This document shows, piece by piece, positions 1-9,792 of a DNA stretch of 64,000 nt. The stretch is from Kribbella qitaiheensis (GTDB lineage: Bacteria; Actinomycetota; Actinomycetes; Propionibacteriales; Kribbellaceae). Position numbers and translations under genes: made by a program. The stretch is from contig NZ_CP043661.1 in NCBI RefSeq assembly GCF_014217565.1, positions 4,650,001 to 4,714,000 of the forward strand, written 5' to 3'. Position 1 is the first letter of the stretch; each line of letters opens with the position of its first letter. The notes beneath the pieces are model-generated. The model was not told the origin of the DNA, made no database searches, and was given only the letters and a program-made list of their open reading frames with translations.

Positions 1-150
1 TTCTACGCCAAGCGGACGCTACTCAAGCGAGAGGTTCTGCCGGAGCACGTCGCGGCGGCCGTCTTCGCCCTGGCTGCTGGGGACCTCTCCCTGACCACCG
101 GCCTCCACGTGCCCGTCGACGCCGGTGTAGCCGCCGCCTTCCTGCGCTGA
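1..150 (+). CDS. Bifunctional rhamnulose-1-phosphate aldolase / SDR dehydrogenase, C-terminal end (partial)
   Basis: The first 49 codons are the 3' end of a gene that begins before the window, closing with TGA. The tail contains RTLLKREVLPEHVA followed by GDLSLTTGLHVPVDAG, which is the C-terminus of the fused class II aldolase plus short-chain dehydrogenase used in actinobacterial and Bacillus-type L-rhamnose breakdown. In that family it cleaves rhamnulose-1-phosphate and oxidises the lactaldehyde formed. A rhamnulokinase follows 1.4 kb downstream on the same strand with an isomerase-family gene between, which supports the assignment. Only the dehydrogenase tail is visible, so the aldolase half is inferred. 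Confidence 0.75.
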   Translation, partial: FYAKRTLLKREVLPEHVAAAVFALAAGDLSLTTGLHVPVDAGVAAAFLR

Positions 151-162
151 AAGGAACCCATC

Positions 163-1605
163 ATGTGGAGCACTGACCCTCTAGCGCGGGTCGAGCCGCG
201 GAAGACGCGGATCGGCCTGGTTGCCGGCGGCCTCGGCGCCTACTGGCCGCAGTTCCCCGACCTACTGCCGCAACTGCAGGCATCGGCGCGGAGGGTGTCG
301 GAGCGGTTCGCGGACCTCGACTGCGAGGTCATCGACGTCGGCTTCATCTCCGACGCCCAGGAAGGCGCTGCCGCGGCCGAGAAGCTGCGGTTGGCGGACT
401 GCGACCTGATCGTCGGCTTCCTCACCACCTACATGACCGCGTCGATGCTCTTCCCGGTCGCCCAGCGCAGCGGCGCGCCTGTGCTGCTGCTCAACCTGCA
501 ACCGACCGAGTCGATGGATCACGCGTCCTTCGATACCGGCGCCTGGCTCGCGTACTGCGGTGCCTGCCCGCTGCCCGAGATGGCGAACGCCTTCGAACGT
601 TGCGGCATCGACTTCCGCTCCGTCTCCGGGTACGTCGAGGACGAGCGCGCCTGGGACCGGATCGGTCGCTGGATCCGGGCCGCCGGCGTCCGGGCCGCGC
701 TCCGGCATGGTCGGCACGGCCTGCTCGGGCATCTCTACCCCGGCATGATGGACGTGATCACCGACCCGACCCTGGTCTCCGCGCAGCTCGGCGGACACGT
801 CGAGATCCTCGAGATCGATGACCTGCGGGTCCGGGTCGAGCAGGTCACCGAGGCCGAGACGGCAGCGCGGATGAAGGTCGCCCGGGAGATCTTCACCCTG
901 GACGACTCCGTGATCGAGGACGACTTCCGCTGGGGCGCCACCGTCTCGGTCGCGCTGGACCGGCTGGTCGAGGACTTCCAGCTCGACACGCTCGCCTACT
1001 ACCACCGCGGCCTGGCCGGCGAGACCCACGAACGCGTGGCGGCCGGGATGATCCTCGGCGCGTCGTTGCTGACGGCTCGCGGCATACCAGCGGCGGGGGA
1101 GTACGAGCTGCGGACCTCGCTGGCGATGCTCGTGATGGACAGGCTCGGTGGCGGCGGATCCTTCACCGAACTGCAGGCGCTGAACTTCCGCGACAACGTG
1201 GTCGAGATGGGTCACGACGGTCCGGCGCACCTCGCGATCAGTTCGGCCAAACCGCTGCTGCGCGGGCTCGGGGTCTACCACGGCAAACGCGGCTGGGGCG
1301 TCTCCGTCGAGTTCGATGTCAAACACGGTCCCGTCACCATCCTCGGCCTCGGTCAGCTCCGGGACGGCACGTTCCGGCTGATCGCCTCCGAAGGAACCGT
1401 CGTGCCCGGCCCGCTGCTCCAGATCGGCAACACCACCTCGCGCGTCGACTTCGGCTGCGACCCGGGCGAGTGGACCGACGCGTGGTCCGCCTCCGGCGTG
1501 GCCCACCACTGGGCGCTCGGTACCGGTCACCAGACCAAGAACCTCGCCGCCGTCGCCGACCTCCTGCACCTGGACCTCAAGATCGTCGGCCCGGAGCTCC
1601 GATGA
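163..1605 (+). CDS. L-fucose/L-arabinose isomerase family protein
   Basis: This 480-residue protein has the layout of the FucI/AraA-type sugar isomerases: an N-terminal Rossmann-like half (GLVAGGLGAYWPQFPDLLP near residue 19, then DCDLIVGFLTTYMTASM) and a C-terminal half ending in ALGTGHQTKNLAAVADLL, with acidic residues suited to metal binding. AAAGGAA lies just before the ATG. It sits 12 bp after the aldolase/dehydrogenase tail and overlaps the rhamnulokinase start by ATGA, so it belongs to the rhamnose operon. It may interconvert L-rhamnose and L-rhamnulose or a related deoxy sugar. The canonical RhaI-type isomerase is a different family, so the exact substrate is inferred from context only. 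Confidence 0.75.
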   Translation: MWSTDPLARVEPRKTRIGLVAGGLGAYWPQFPDLLPQLQASARRVSERFADLDCEVIDVGFISDAQEGAAAAEKLRLADCDLIVGFLTTYMTASMLFPVAQRSGAPVLLLNLQPTESMDHASFDTGAWLAYCGACPLPEMANAFERCGIDFRSVSGYVEDERAWDRIGRWIRAAGVRAALRHGRHGLLGHLYPGMMDVITDPTLVSAQLGGHVEILEIDDLRVRVEQVTEAETAARMKVAREIFTLDDSVIEDDFRWGATVSVALDRLVEDFQLDTLAYYHRGLAGETHERVAAGMILGASLLTARGIPAAGEYELRTSLAMLVMDRLGGGGSFTELQALNFRDNVVEMGHDGPAHLAISSAKPLLRGLGVYHGKRGWGVSVEFDVKHGPVTILGLGQLRDGTFRLIASEGTVVPGPLLQIGNTTSRVDFGCDPGEWTDAWSASGVAHHWALGTGHQTKNLAAVADLLHLDLKIVGPELR

Positions 1606-3047
1606 CGCGGCTCCGAGTCGCGGCGGTCGACCTAGGCGCGTCCAGTGGACGCGTGATGGTTGGCGAGGTGGGCCCGGGCGAACTCGAGCTGACCGAGGTG
1701 CACCGCTTCTGGAACGGTCCGGTGAAGATCGCCGGCACCTTGCACTGGGACATCCTGCATCTGTACCGCGAAGTTCTCGTTGGGCTCAGCAAAGCCGGCG
1801 GTCCTTTGGATGGGATCGGGATCGACTCCTGGGCAGTGGACTACGGCCTACTCGATGCCGATGGCAAGCTCCTGGGCAACCCGGTGCACTACCGCGACGA
1901 CCGAACCAACGGGGTGCTGGAACGCCTTCTGCAGAAGGTTTCCGCAGACGATCTGTACGCCGTGACCGGGCTGCAGCAGCTGCCCTTCAACACGATCTAC
2001 CAACTCGCAGCCGAACAGCGCCTCGACCAGGCCGAGACCCTGCTGATGATCCCGGACCTGCTCGGCTACTGGCTGACCGGCATCGGCGGCGCGGAGGCGA
2101 CCAACGCCTCGACGACGCAGCTGTACGACGTACGCGAGCGTGGCTGGAGCGAAGGGCTTGCGGAGCGAGTCGGGGTGCCGCACACCTTGCTGCCACCGAT
2201 TCGTCAACCAGGTCAGGTGATCGGGCCGCTGCTTGCCGACGTTGCTGAGGAGACCGGGCTTGATCCGGCGACGCCGGTGATCGCCGTGGGATCGCACGAC
2301 ACCGCGTCCTCGGTGGTGGCCGTGCCGGCGGTCGACGAACGGTTCGCCTACATCTCCTCCGGGACCTGGTCGCTGGTCGGCCTGGAGCTGGACGAGCCCG
2401 TCCTGACGCCCGAGGCCCAGCAGGCGAACTTCACCAACGAAGGTGGGGTCGACGGCCGGATCCGGTTCCTCCGGAACGTGATGGGCCTGTGGATCCTGCA
2501 GGAGTGCCTGCGCGAATGGGGCACCGACGAGCTGGCGCCGGTGCTCGCCGAAGCGGCCCAGGCGCCGGCGTTCGCAGTACTGATCGATCCGGACGATCCG
2601 TCGTTCCTTGCCCCAGGCAACATGGTGCGGAGGATCGCCGAGTACTGCGAGCGCTCTGGCCAGGAAGCGCCCGCATCGCGAGGAGTGCTGGTGCGCTGCG
2701 TGCTGGAGAGTCTCGCGCTGGCCTATCGCCGGACGCTGCGGCTCGCGCAGGAGATCGCCGACCGCGACGTCGAGGTCGTACAGGTGATCGGCGGCGGATC
2801 GCAGAACGAGTTGCTCTGCCAGTTGACCGCCGACGCGTGCGGTCTGCCCGTGCTGGCCGGCCCGGTCGAGGCGTCCGCGCTGGGAAACGTGCTGGTCCAG
2901 GCGCGGGCCCTCGGTGCGCCGCTGCCCGACCTGACCGCGATGCGCGCGCTGGTCCGCGCGACCCATGAGTTGCGGAGCTATCAGCCGCAATGCAAACCGG
3001 CCGACTGGGACGCCGCCGAGTCCCGGGTGTTCGGAGGTTCAAGATGA
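1602..3047 (+). CDS. rhaB: Rhamnulokinase
   Basis: A 481-residue FGGY-family sugar kinase that phosphorylates L-rhamnulose with ATP. The N-terminus VAAVDLGASSGRVM is the first phosphate-binding segment; GIGIDSWAVDYGLLD and YRDDRTNG are typical rhamnulokinase signatures; AVGSHDTASSVVAVP and ISSGTWSLVG form the second ATPase-domain motifs, and VIGGGSQNELLCQLTAD is the C-terminal adenosine loop. The ATG at 1602 overlaps the upstream stop (ATGA), indicating translational coupling; an earlier in-frame start inside the isomerase gene is unlikely. Its stop overlaps the next gene in the same way. Length matches the family. Confidence 0.93.
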   Translation: MTRLRVAAVDLGASSGRVMVGEVGPGELELTEVHRFWNGPVKIAGTLHWDILHLYREVLVGLSKAGGPLDGIGIDSWAVDYGLLDADGKLLGNPVHYRDDRTNGVLERLLQKVSADDLYAVTGLQQLPFNTIYQLAAEQRLDQAETLLMIPDLLGYWLTGIGGAEATNASTTQLYDVRERGWSEGLAERVGVPHTLLPPIRQPGQVIGPLLADVAEETGLDPATPVIAVGSHDTASSVVAVPAVDERFAYISSGTWSLVGLELDEPVLTPEAQQANFTNEGGVDGRIRFLRNVMGLWILQECLREWGTDELAPVLAEAAQAPAFAVLIDPDDPSFLAPGNMVRRIAEYCERSGQEAPASRGVLVRCVLESLALAYRRTLRLAQEIADRDVEVVQVIGGGSQNELLCQLTADACGLPVLAGPVEASALGNVLVQARALGAPLPDLTAMRALVRATHELRSYQPQCKPADWDAAESRVFGGSR

Positions 3048-3274
3048 CCGTCCTGCAGCACGAATCCCGCCCACGCGTGCACCGGGAGATCAGCCACAAC
3101 GACCTGCAGTTGCTCCGGCTGCTGGCGACAGGTCTGCCGGTCGACTCGGTCGCACGCCGTCTCGACCTGTCCGAGCGCACCGTCCGCCGCCGTACCAGGG
3201 CCGCCTGCGACCGCCTCGGCTTCGGTACGGCAGTAGAAGCCATCGTCTGGGCCGCCCGCCGCGGCCTGCTGTGA
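3044..3274 (+). CDS. Small LuxR/GerE-type helix-turn-helix protein
   Basis: A 76-residue protein that is essentially a lone GerE HTH. DLQLLRLLATGLPVDSVA, then RRLDLSERTVRRRTRAAC and GFGTAVEAIVWAARRGLL give the four helices. No receiver or ligand domain is present. GGAGG precedes the ATG at 3044, which overlaps the rhamnulokinase stop by ATGA, so it is the last cytoplasmic gene of the rhamnose operon and lies 64 bp before the secreted rhamnosidase. It probably regulates this locus, but no target site can be shown here. Confidence 0.8.
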   Translation: MTVLQHESRPRVHREISHNDLQLLRLLATGLPVDSVARRLDLSERTVRRRTRAACDRLGFGTAVEAIVWAARRGLL

Positions 3275-3338
3275 CCCGCACCACCCCGCACCACTTGCTC
3301 CCCTGCAGAACCCGTCCAGCTGTGAGGAGTCCGCCCCG

Positions 3339-6300
3339 ATGTCTTTCCGCTCCCGTCTGACCTGCCTGTTGGCAGCAGCTCTCCTGCTCGCACCCTTGGT
3401 GCCTGCCACCGCCGCTCCACCCCGGTTGGCCTGTCCGCAGGTGTCGAACCTGAAGACGAACAGCCTCACCCATCCGCTCGGAGTCGCCGCCGCGGCACCG
3501 CGACTCAGCTGGCAACTCGACGGCACCCGCCGCGGCACGACCCAGACCCGGTACGAGGTCCACGTCGCGTCCACCGCGGCGAAGACCGGTAAGCCCGATA
3601 TCTGGAACAGCGGCGTCGTCCAGTCGGACCGCTCGGTCGACATCGCATACGGCGGACCTGCGCTCACGCCGTACAAGGCCTACTTCTGGACCGTCCGGGT
3701 CTGGGACAACGCCGGTACTGCGTCCGAGTGGGCGCCCGTTGCAAGCTTCGAGACCGGCGCGCTGCAGCCGTCGGACTGGCGTGGCGACTGGATCGGCGCG
3801 GACAGTCAGCCCGGTCCGGAGTGGACCGACTACACCGTCGACACCGACCTGACGCTGACGAAGGACGCCCTTGGGGTCTTCTTCCGATCGCGCGGCGGCG
3901 CGGCGTACATGTGGCAGCTCAATCAGATGACCGATGATCGTCCACTGCTGAGGCCGCACGTCCGGAACACCACCGGCGGGTACGCCGTACTGGCCGAGAT
4001 CCCGCTGGCCGTCAACCTCAAGCAGCAGCACCACCTGCGGATCACCGTGGCCGGGCAGACCATCACCACCTGGATCGACGGCACCCAGGTCGATCAGCGG
4101 CAGCAGTCCGACCAGAACGGTCCCGGCCTGATCGGGTTCCGGACCAATGGCGTCGAGGAAGGCATCGTCCGCAACCTCAAGGTCACCAACGCGGCCGGTC
4201 AGGTCCTGGTCGACACCGCGTTCCCGGCCGGCGACCAGACCTTCCCTGACGGAACGGTCCTTCCTGGCGGTGGGCTGCAGCTCAAGGGAAACACCGATCT
4301 GATGCTGCCCGGTAAGGCGATCCCGGTCTTCCGCAAGAGCATCTCGTTGCCGAAGCAGGTCCGCAGCGCCCGGATGTACGGCGCGGCGCAGGGGATCTAC
4401 GAGCTGAGCCTGAACGGCAAGAAGGTCGGCAACTCCGAACTCGCTCCTGGCTGGACGGACTACGCGCATCGGATCCAGACCCAGGCGTACGACGTGACCG
4501 CGCTGCTCAAGTCGGGTGCGAACACGCTCGGCGCAGAGGTCGCGAACGGCTGGTTCGCGGGCAATGTGGCGATGTTCGGGCCGAACAAGTACGGCAGCCG
4601 GACCGCGTTCAGCGCGCAGCTCCGGGTGACCTACACCGACGGCACCACGAGGGTGTTCGCCACCGACTCCAGTTGGCAGACCGCGCCTGGCGCAGTACAG
4701 GCGGCTGATCTCCTCAATGGTGAGAGCTACGACGCACGCCGTACGCCGTCGTCCTGGTCGCCCGTGCAACTGCGCCCGAGCGCGACCGACAAGCTGATTC
4801 CGCAGACCGATCAGCCGGTGCGAGTGACCCAGGAACTGAAGGCCAAGGCGATCGCGTCACCGACGCCTGGTGTCTACCTCTACGATCTCGGCCAGAACAT
4901 GGTCGGTGTCTCCCGGCTCACCCTGACCGGTACGCCTGGCCAAGCGGTCAAGATCCGGTACGGCGAGGTGCTGAACCCCGACGGCACCCTCTACACCGAC
5001 AACCTCCGCTCGGCGAAGGCCACTGACCGCTACACGTTCGCGACGAGCGGACCCGAGACCTATCGGCCGCGTTTCACCTTCCACGGCTTCCGCTACATCG
5101 AGCTGAGCGGTCTCGCCACCGCACCGCCCGAGTCGGCGGTAGTAGGAGTGGTGATGGGCACGGACGGCGCCCAGACCAGCACCTTCAACACCAACTCGGC
5201 GCTGGTGAACAAACTGCACAGCAACATCGTCTGGGGGCAGCGCGGCAACTTCCTCTCGATCCCGACCGACACCCCGGCGCGGGACGAGCGGATGGGCTGG
5301 ACCGGCGACATCAACGTGTTCGCGCGGACGGCCGTCTACAACCTGGACTCGCAGGCGTTCCTGACCAAATGGTTGCAGGATCTCCGCGACTCCCAGAACG
5401 CGGCCGGCGCCTATGCGAGCGTCGCACCGACCGTGCCGAACTCGTTCGACGGCGGTCTCGGCAACGCCGGCTGGGCCGACGCCGGGGTGAACGTGCCCTG
5501 GACGCTGTGGCAGGCGTACGGCGACACCTCGGTGATCCGCCAGCACTACGACTCGATGCGCCGCTACGTCGACTACCTCGCCGCCAGCTCGACCGGATTC
5601 ATCCGTGGTGGCGGCGACTACGGCGACTGGCTCAACCTCGACGACCCGACACCCGGCGACCTGATCGGTACGTCGTTCGTCGCCAAGGGGGCCCGCCAGC
5701 TCAGCCAGATGGCGGCCGTGATCGGCAACACGGCCGACGCCGCGAAGTACCAGAAGCTGTACGACGATGTCCGGAACGCCTTCGTGGACAGGTTCGTCGC
5801 GGCCGACGGCAAGGTCGGTTCGGACAGCCAGACCGGCTACATCCTTGCCTTCACCAACGACCTGATCCCGGCCGATCGAACCGCGGCAGCCGGCCAGTAC
5901 TTCGCGAACGCCATCCTGCGGCGCGACACCCACCTGTCGACCGGCTTCCTCGGGGTCGACGGACTGCTCCCGGTACTGACCAAGATCGGTCGCTCCGACC
6001 TGGCCTACCAGTTGCTGCAGAACACGTCCTACCCGTCGTGGGGCTACGAGATCGGCAAGGGCGCCACCACGGTCTGGGAGCGCTGGAACTCGATCAACCC
6101 CGACGGCACCTTCAACGATGTCGGGATGAACTCCTTCAACCACTACGCCTACGGCGCGGTCGGTGAGTGGATGTACCGGACGCTCGGCGGTGTCTCCGCG
6201 GCCGAACCGGGCTATCACAAGTCGCTGATCGCACCGGTGCCCGGCAACGGGATCACGACTTCCGACTTCGGTCTGCAGACGCCGTACGGGCGGGTGGCCA

Positions 6301-7272
6301 GCAAGTGGAAGCAGGACGCGGACGAGGGGCTCACGCTCGAGGTGACCGTGCCGGGCAACACCACCGCCACCGTGCGGATCCCGACGCTGAACCCCAACCT
6401 GATCACCGAGAGCGGACGTCCGCTCGGGCAGGCCGACCACGTCAGCGGGGTCGTCGACGAAGGTGCCACGGTCGCCATGACCGTTGCCTCCGGCACCTAC
6501 AAGTTCGTGGTCTCGCCGCCGCCGATCGGACTCAGCTCGGCCGCGGCGACACCCGCCTCGGGTGAGCCCGGGACCACGACGACGGTGGCGGCCGTGGTCA
6601 AGAACCGCTCGACAGCTCCGATCACCGGTCGGCTCGAGGTCGGTACTCCGGCCGGCTGGGCGGCCCCGGCGCCCTCGGAATCGGTCACCCTGGCCGCGGG
6701 CGCGGAGCGGATCATCAGCGTGCCGGTCGTCACCCCGCTCGCCGGGAACGCGGCGCCGGTGGACCTGACCGCCAGGTTCGTCGATCCACGCGGTGAGGTG
6801 GCCTCGGCGCGGGTGCCGTTCACCGTGACCCAGTCGCTGACCCCGGCGAACGCGATCGACTACGTGGATCTCGGCGAAGCCACCTCGGAGTCGGCGCACG
6901 CGCTGACGGCCGCGCCCTCGTCGGCCACCAGCGTCGAGGCGGGGCCGGAGCAGACGGTACGCCGGGATGAATGTGCCCGGGGCATGGTTCGAGTTCACCG
7001 TCGGCATCCAGGCCGGACAGCCGTTCGCCCTCCGGCTGGTCGAGACCTACGACCATGCCCAGGTGAAGGACTACGAGATCCTGGTCAACGGCACGGTCGT
7101 CCACCACCGGGTGATCAACAAGTCAGACGGTGGGCTGGCGACGTACCAGTTCGTGGTCGACGACCCCGCGCTGCTGACCGGATCGACAGTGCGCGTACGG
7201 ATCCAGCACAACGCGACCGCGTCGGGCTACGACCCCTCCCTCGCCGACGCCTGGTCCCTCCCCCTGACCTGA
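3339..7272 (+). CDS. Secreted alpha-L-rhamnosidase, GH78 (frameshift near the 3' end)
   Basis: About 1,310 residues when reconstructed. An N-terminal signal peptide (SRLTCLLAAALLLAPLVPA) ends near residue 26. GH78 domains follow: an Ig-like N-domain, a carbohydrate-binding beta domain, and the (alpha/alpha)6 catalytic domain with ARDERMGWTGDINVF, GGGDYGDWLNLDDP and TTVWERWNS, which hold the expected acidic catalytic residues. A NEW3-like Ig domain follows from about residue 1065, then a C-terminal beta domain. GAGGAG precedes the ATG. The frame changes from phase 0 to phase +1 around 6941-6957; removing one G from the GGGG run at 6941-6944 restores a continuous protein ending at 7272. It releases L-rhamnose outside the cell for the enzymes upstream. 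Confidence 0.88.
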
Positions 7273-7296
7273 CCCCTCCTCCCTCCTCCAAGCTCG

Positions 7297-7344
7297 TTGC
7301 GTCCGAACAACCGTGGGTCAGGCCCCTCGGTTGTTCGGACGCAA
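7297..7344. terminator. Long perfect hairpin between convergent genes
   Basis: A perfect 17-bp stem (7297-7313 with 7328-7344) and a 14-nt loop lie between the rhamnosidase end and the ilvA end, 3 bp before the ilvA stop. It should end transcription from both sides. The stem contains TTGCGTCCGAAC, shared with the hairpin at 19,270-19,327, so it belongs to a repeated family. Confidence 0.75.
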
Positions 7345-7347
7345 GCG

Positions 7348-8643
7348 TCAGATCAGGTAGCGGAACTCGGGGGAGTCGGGGTTGACGCGTTCGATGGTGA
7401 GCGGGGCCGCGTCCATCCGGGCGAGCAGACCGGGCAGGTCGGTGCGGCGGCCGATCTCCAGCCCGACCAGGGCGACTCCGGTCTCGCGGTTGTTGCGCTT
7501 CACGTACTCGAACAGGGTGATGTCGTCGTCGATTCCGAGGACACCGTCGAGGAACGACCGCAGGGCGCCCGGCTCCTGCGGGAAGGTGACCAGGAAGTAG
7601 TGCTTCAGGCCCTCGTGGACCAGCGATCGCTCGAGGATCTCGCCGTACCGGCTGACGTCGTTGTTGCCACCCGACAGCAGGCAGACCACGGTCTCGCCCG
7701 GCTTCACCTCGACGCCATGACCCAATGCCGCCGCTGACAAGGCGCCCGCGGGCTCGGCGATCAGGCCGTCGGTCTGGTACAGCTCCAGCATCTCCGAGCA
7801 CACGAGCCCCTCGGGGACCGACATCATCTCCACGCCGGCCGTGGACACCAGCGGCAACGTCGAGTCGCCGACCCGCCGTACGGCGGCGCCGTCCACGAAG
7901 CTGTCCAGGTGCGGCAGGGTGACCGGCTCGCCCGCGGCCAACGCCGCAGCCATGCTCGCTGCCCCCGCAGGCTCAACACCGACCACCCGTACGCCGGGGT
8001 GCCGCGCGGCGAGCCAGGTGGCCACGCCGGCCACGAGGCCGCCGCCGCCGACCGGAACCACCAGTACGTCGGGCGCGCGGCCTAGTTGGCCGACCAACTC
8101 GACGGCGACGGTGCCCTGTCCGGCGACGGTTCGCGGGTCGTCGAAGGCGGGGACCAGCGTCGCCCCCGTCCTGGTCGCCTCGGCGAGCGCTGCCGCGGCC
8201 GCGTCGTCATAGGTGTCGCCGGTCACGACCACCTGGATTTGATCGCCGCCGAGAGCGGCTATCCGATCGCGTTTCTGGCGCGGCGTAGTACGGGGAACGT
8301 AGACCCGGCCTTGAACATCAAGCGTGTGACAGGAATACGCGAGTCCTTGGCCGTGATTGCCCGCACTGGCACAGACGACGCCGGCCTTTTTGGAAACCTC
8401 GTCCAGTTGAGCAATCAGGTTGTAAGCGCCGCGCAGTTTGTACGAGCGGCCGATCTGCAGGTCTTCGCGTTTCAGCCAGACCTCCGCGCCGATTCGCTCC
8501 GACAGCCGGTGGTTGCGCTGCAAGGGGGTCCGGATCGCGACCCCGTCGAGACGCTTGACCGCGGCCTCGATCGCGGCCGCGTCGACGGTCGATCGAGCCG
8601 CTGTTTCAGCCCCCGAATGTGCGGCTGCATTACTGCCCTGCAT
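7348..8643 (-). CDS. ilvA: Threonine ammonia-lyase (threonine dehydratase)
   Basis: A 431-residue PLP-dependent enzyme that deaminates threonine to 2-oxobutyrate for isoleucine synthesis. GRSYKLRGAYN holds the PLP lysine (about residue 69), CASAGNHGQG the asparagine loop, and VPVGGGGLVAGV the phosphate-binding glycine loop. The C-terminus from about residue 345 (HYFLVTFPQEPGALRSFL) is a single ACT-like regulatory domain, as in shorter actinobacterial IlvA. A good ribosome site (GGGAAGGA) sits 5-8 bases before the ATG at 8643, so that start is preferred over ones 15 codons upstream. It is convergent with the rhamnosidase and divergent from the HIRAN gene. Confidence 0.93.
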   Translation of the reverse strand: MQGSNAAAHSGAETAARSTVDAAAIEAAVKRLDGVAIRTPLQRNHRLSERIGAEVWLKREDLQIGRSYKLRGAYNLIAQLDEVSKKAGVVCASAGNHGQGLAYSCHTLDVQGRVYVPRTTPRQKRDRIAALGGDQIQVVVTGDTYDDAAAAALAEATRTGATLVPAFDDPRTVAGQGTVAVELVGQLGRAPDVLVVPVGGGGLVAGVATWLAARHPGVRVVGVEPAGAASMAAALAAGEPVTLPHLDSFVDGAAVRRVGDSTLPLVSTAGVEMMSVPEGLVCSEMLELYQTDGLIAEPAGALSAAALGHGVEVKPGETVVCLLSGGNNDVSRYGEILERSLVHEGLKHYFLVTFPQEPGALRSFLDGVLGIDDDITLFEYVKRNNRETGVALVGLEIGRRTDLPGLLARMDAAPLTIERVNPDSPEFRYLI

Positions 8644-8872
8644 GCGCTTCCTTCCCGTGCATCTGCACGATTCTTTCATTTCGCTCACTGCACAAGACGC
8701 CCTAGGTCCAAACTACGGACCGCCGGACACCGTTGCGCAACAAGGTCATTTTTCATGCGTGAAACAGGTCGTTACTGGGCAGTCTAGTTTTCATACGCTC
8801 ACTCGGTGTAACGCCCAGGGTCCTGGACGGGATGAGCCGAGTAAACCGGTCAACGGGGACTGGAGGGCAGCT

Positions 8873-9736
8873 ATGGAATCGATTCCGTTCAGTCTGTGGG
8901 GAGACGCGCTGTGGTGTGGTCAGGAAGTCGTCCGGGAGGCTCCGCACGAGCAGGCGATCCGAAGCCTGTTTCCTGATCCCATTCCGGCTCGTGGCGCAGA
9001 TCTGGACACGGACGCGGATCTCGTCCCGGAGCCGCACAACCGTTTCGACCCGCGCTCGATCGCGGTGCGGGTGCAAGGCAAGACCGTCGGCTATCTGCCA
9101 AGGGAGGATGCGCACAGATATCACCCTGTTCTGTCGGAACTGGTGGGTCAGGGTCTGCAACCACAGGTGCCGTGCCACCTGTGGGTCAGTGAGTGGGAGC
9201 CGGCCGACTGGGAGGGCAAGACCGACGGCACCGAGTTCCACGCCAGTGTCGCGGTCGCGCTCGGTCAGCCGCACATGCTGGTCCCGGTGAACCTGCCACC
9301 GCCGGGGAGCTACCAGCTGCTGCCGATGGGCAGCGGGATCGTCGTACCGGGCAGTGAGGTGCATCCGGACGTGCTGGCGCCGTTGTTCCGGCCGGAAGGC
9401 GAGTGCTGGGCGTACGCCACGATGCACGCCATCGAGGAAGAGGACGCCTTCGCCGACCGGAACAGGATGGTGGTGGAGATCAGGCTGGACGACGAACCCG
9501 TCGGCCGGCTCAGTCCCCGCCTCAGCGCCGAATTCCTGCCGGCCATCCACTACCTGGCCGACATGCGGGCCGAGACGGCCGCCCGGGTCATCGTTCGCGG
9601 CGACGGAGGAGCATCGGAGGTGATCTTGTACGCGGCCCGGAGTCACGACCTGCCGGCTACCTGGCCGGATGGTCTGACCCGATCCCCAGTCGCTTCTCCA
9701 GCGTGGCACTACTGGGCCGGTAAAGAGGCCAACTGA
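8873..9736 (+). CDS. HIRAN-domain protein
   Basis: A 287-residue protein. HNRFDPRSIAVRVQGKTVGY followed by LPREDAHRYHPVLSELVGQG (about residues 55-95) is a HIRAN domain, a small beta fold known to bind DNA ends in Rad5/HLTF-type remodellers and often stand-alone in actinobacteria. The C-terminal half (VEIRLDDEPVGRLSPRLSAE) may be a second, degenerate HIRAN-like unit. GGAGGG lies six bases before the ATG at 8873; more upstream starts would run through the ilvA promoter region. No nuclease or helicase motif is seen and its role is not known. Confidence 0.8.
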   Translation: MESIPFSLWGDALWCGQEVVREAPHEQAIRSLFPDPIPARGADLDTDADLVPEPHNRFDPRSIAVRVQGKTVGYLPREDAHRYHPVLSELVGQGLQPQVPCHLWVSEWEPADWEGKTDGTEFHASVAVALGQPHMLVPVNLPPPGSYQLLPMGSGIVVPGSEVHPDVLAPLFRPEGECWAYATMHAIEEEDAFADRNRMVVEIRLDDEPVGRLSPRLSAEFLPAIHYLADMRAETAARVIVRGDGGASEVILYAARSHDLPATWPDGLTRSPVASPAWHYWAGKEAN

Positions 9737-9792
9737 GTTCACGGGGCGGACGCGCAGTACTCACCAACCAGGTGGTGGCGGGTAATGCAGGT

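Noticed and set aside
262..1569. A long open frame on the minus strand opposite the isomerase-family gene
   Set aside because: High G+C keeps antisense frames open. The plus-strand protein has clear family motifs and start signals, and the antisense product does not.
4857..7007. A 716-codon minus-strand frame opposite the rhamnosidase
   Set aside because: It mirrors the codon phase of the GH78 gene and resembles no protein; the same holds for the 533-codon frame opposite the GH127-like gene at 16,485-18,086.
8732..8741. Palindrome GTTGCGCAAC as an operator upstream of ilvA
   Set aside because: It is only ten bases, such palindromes are expected by chance in this DNA, and no regulator is adjacent.
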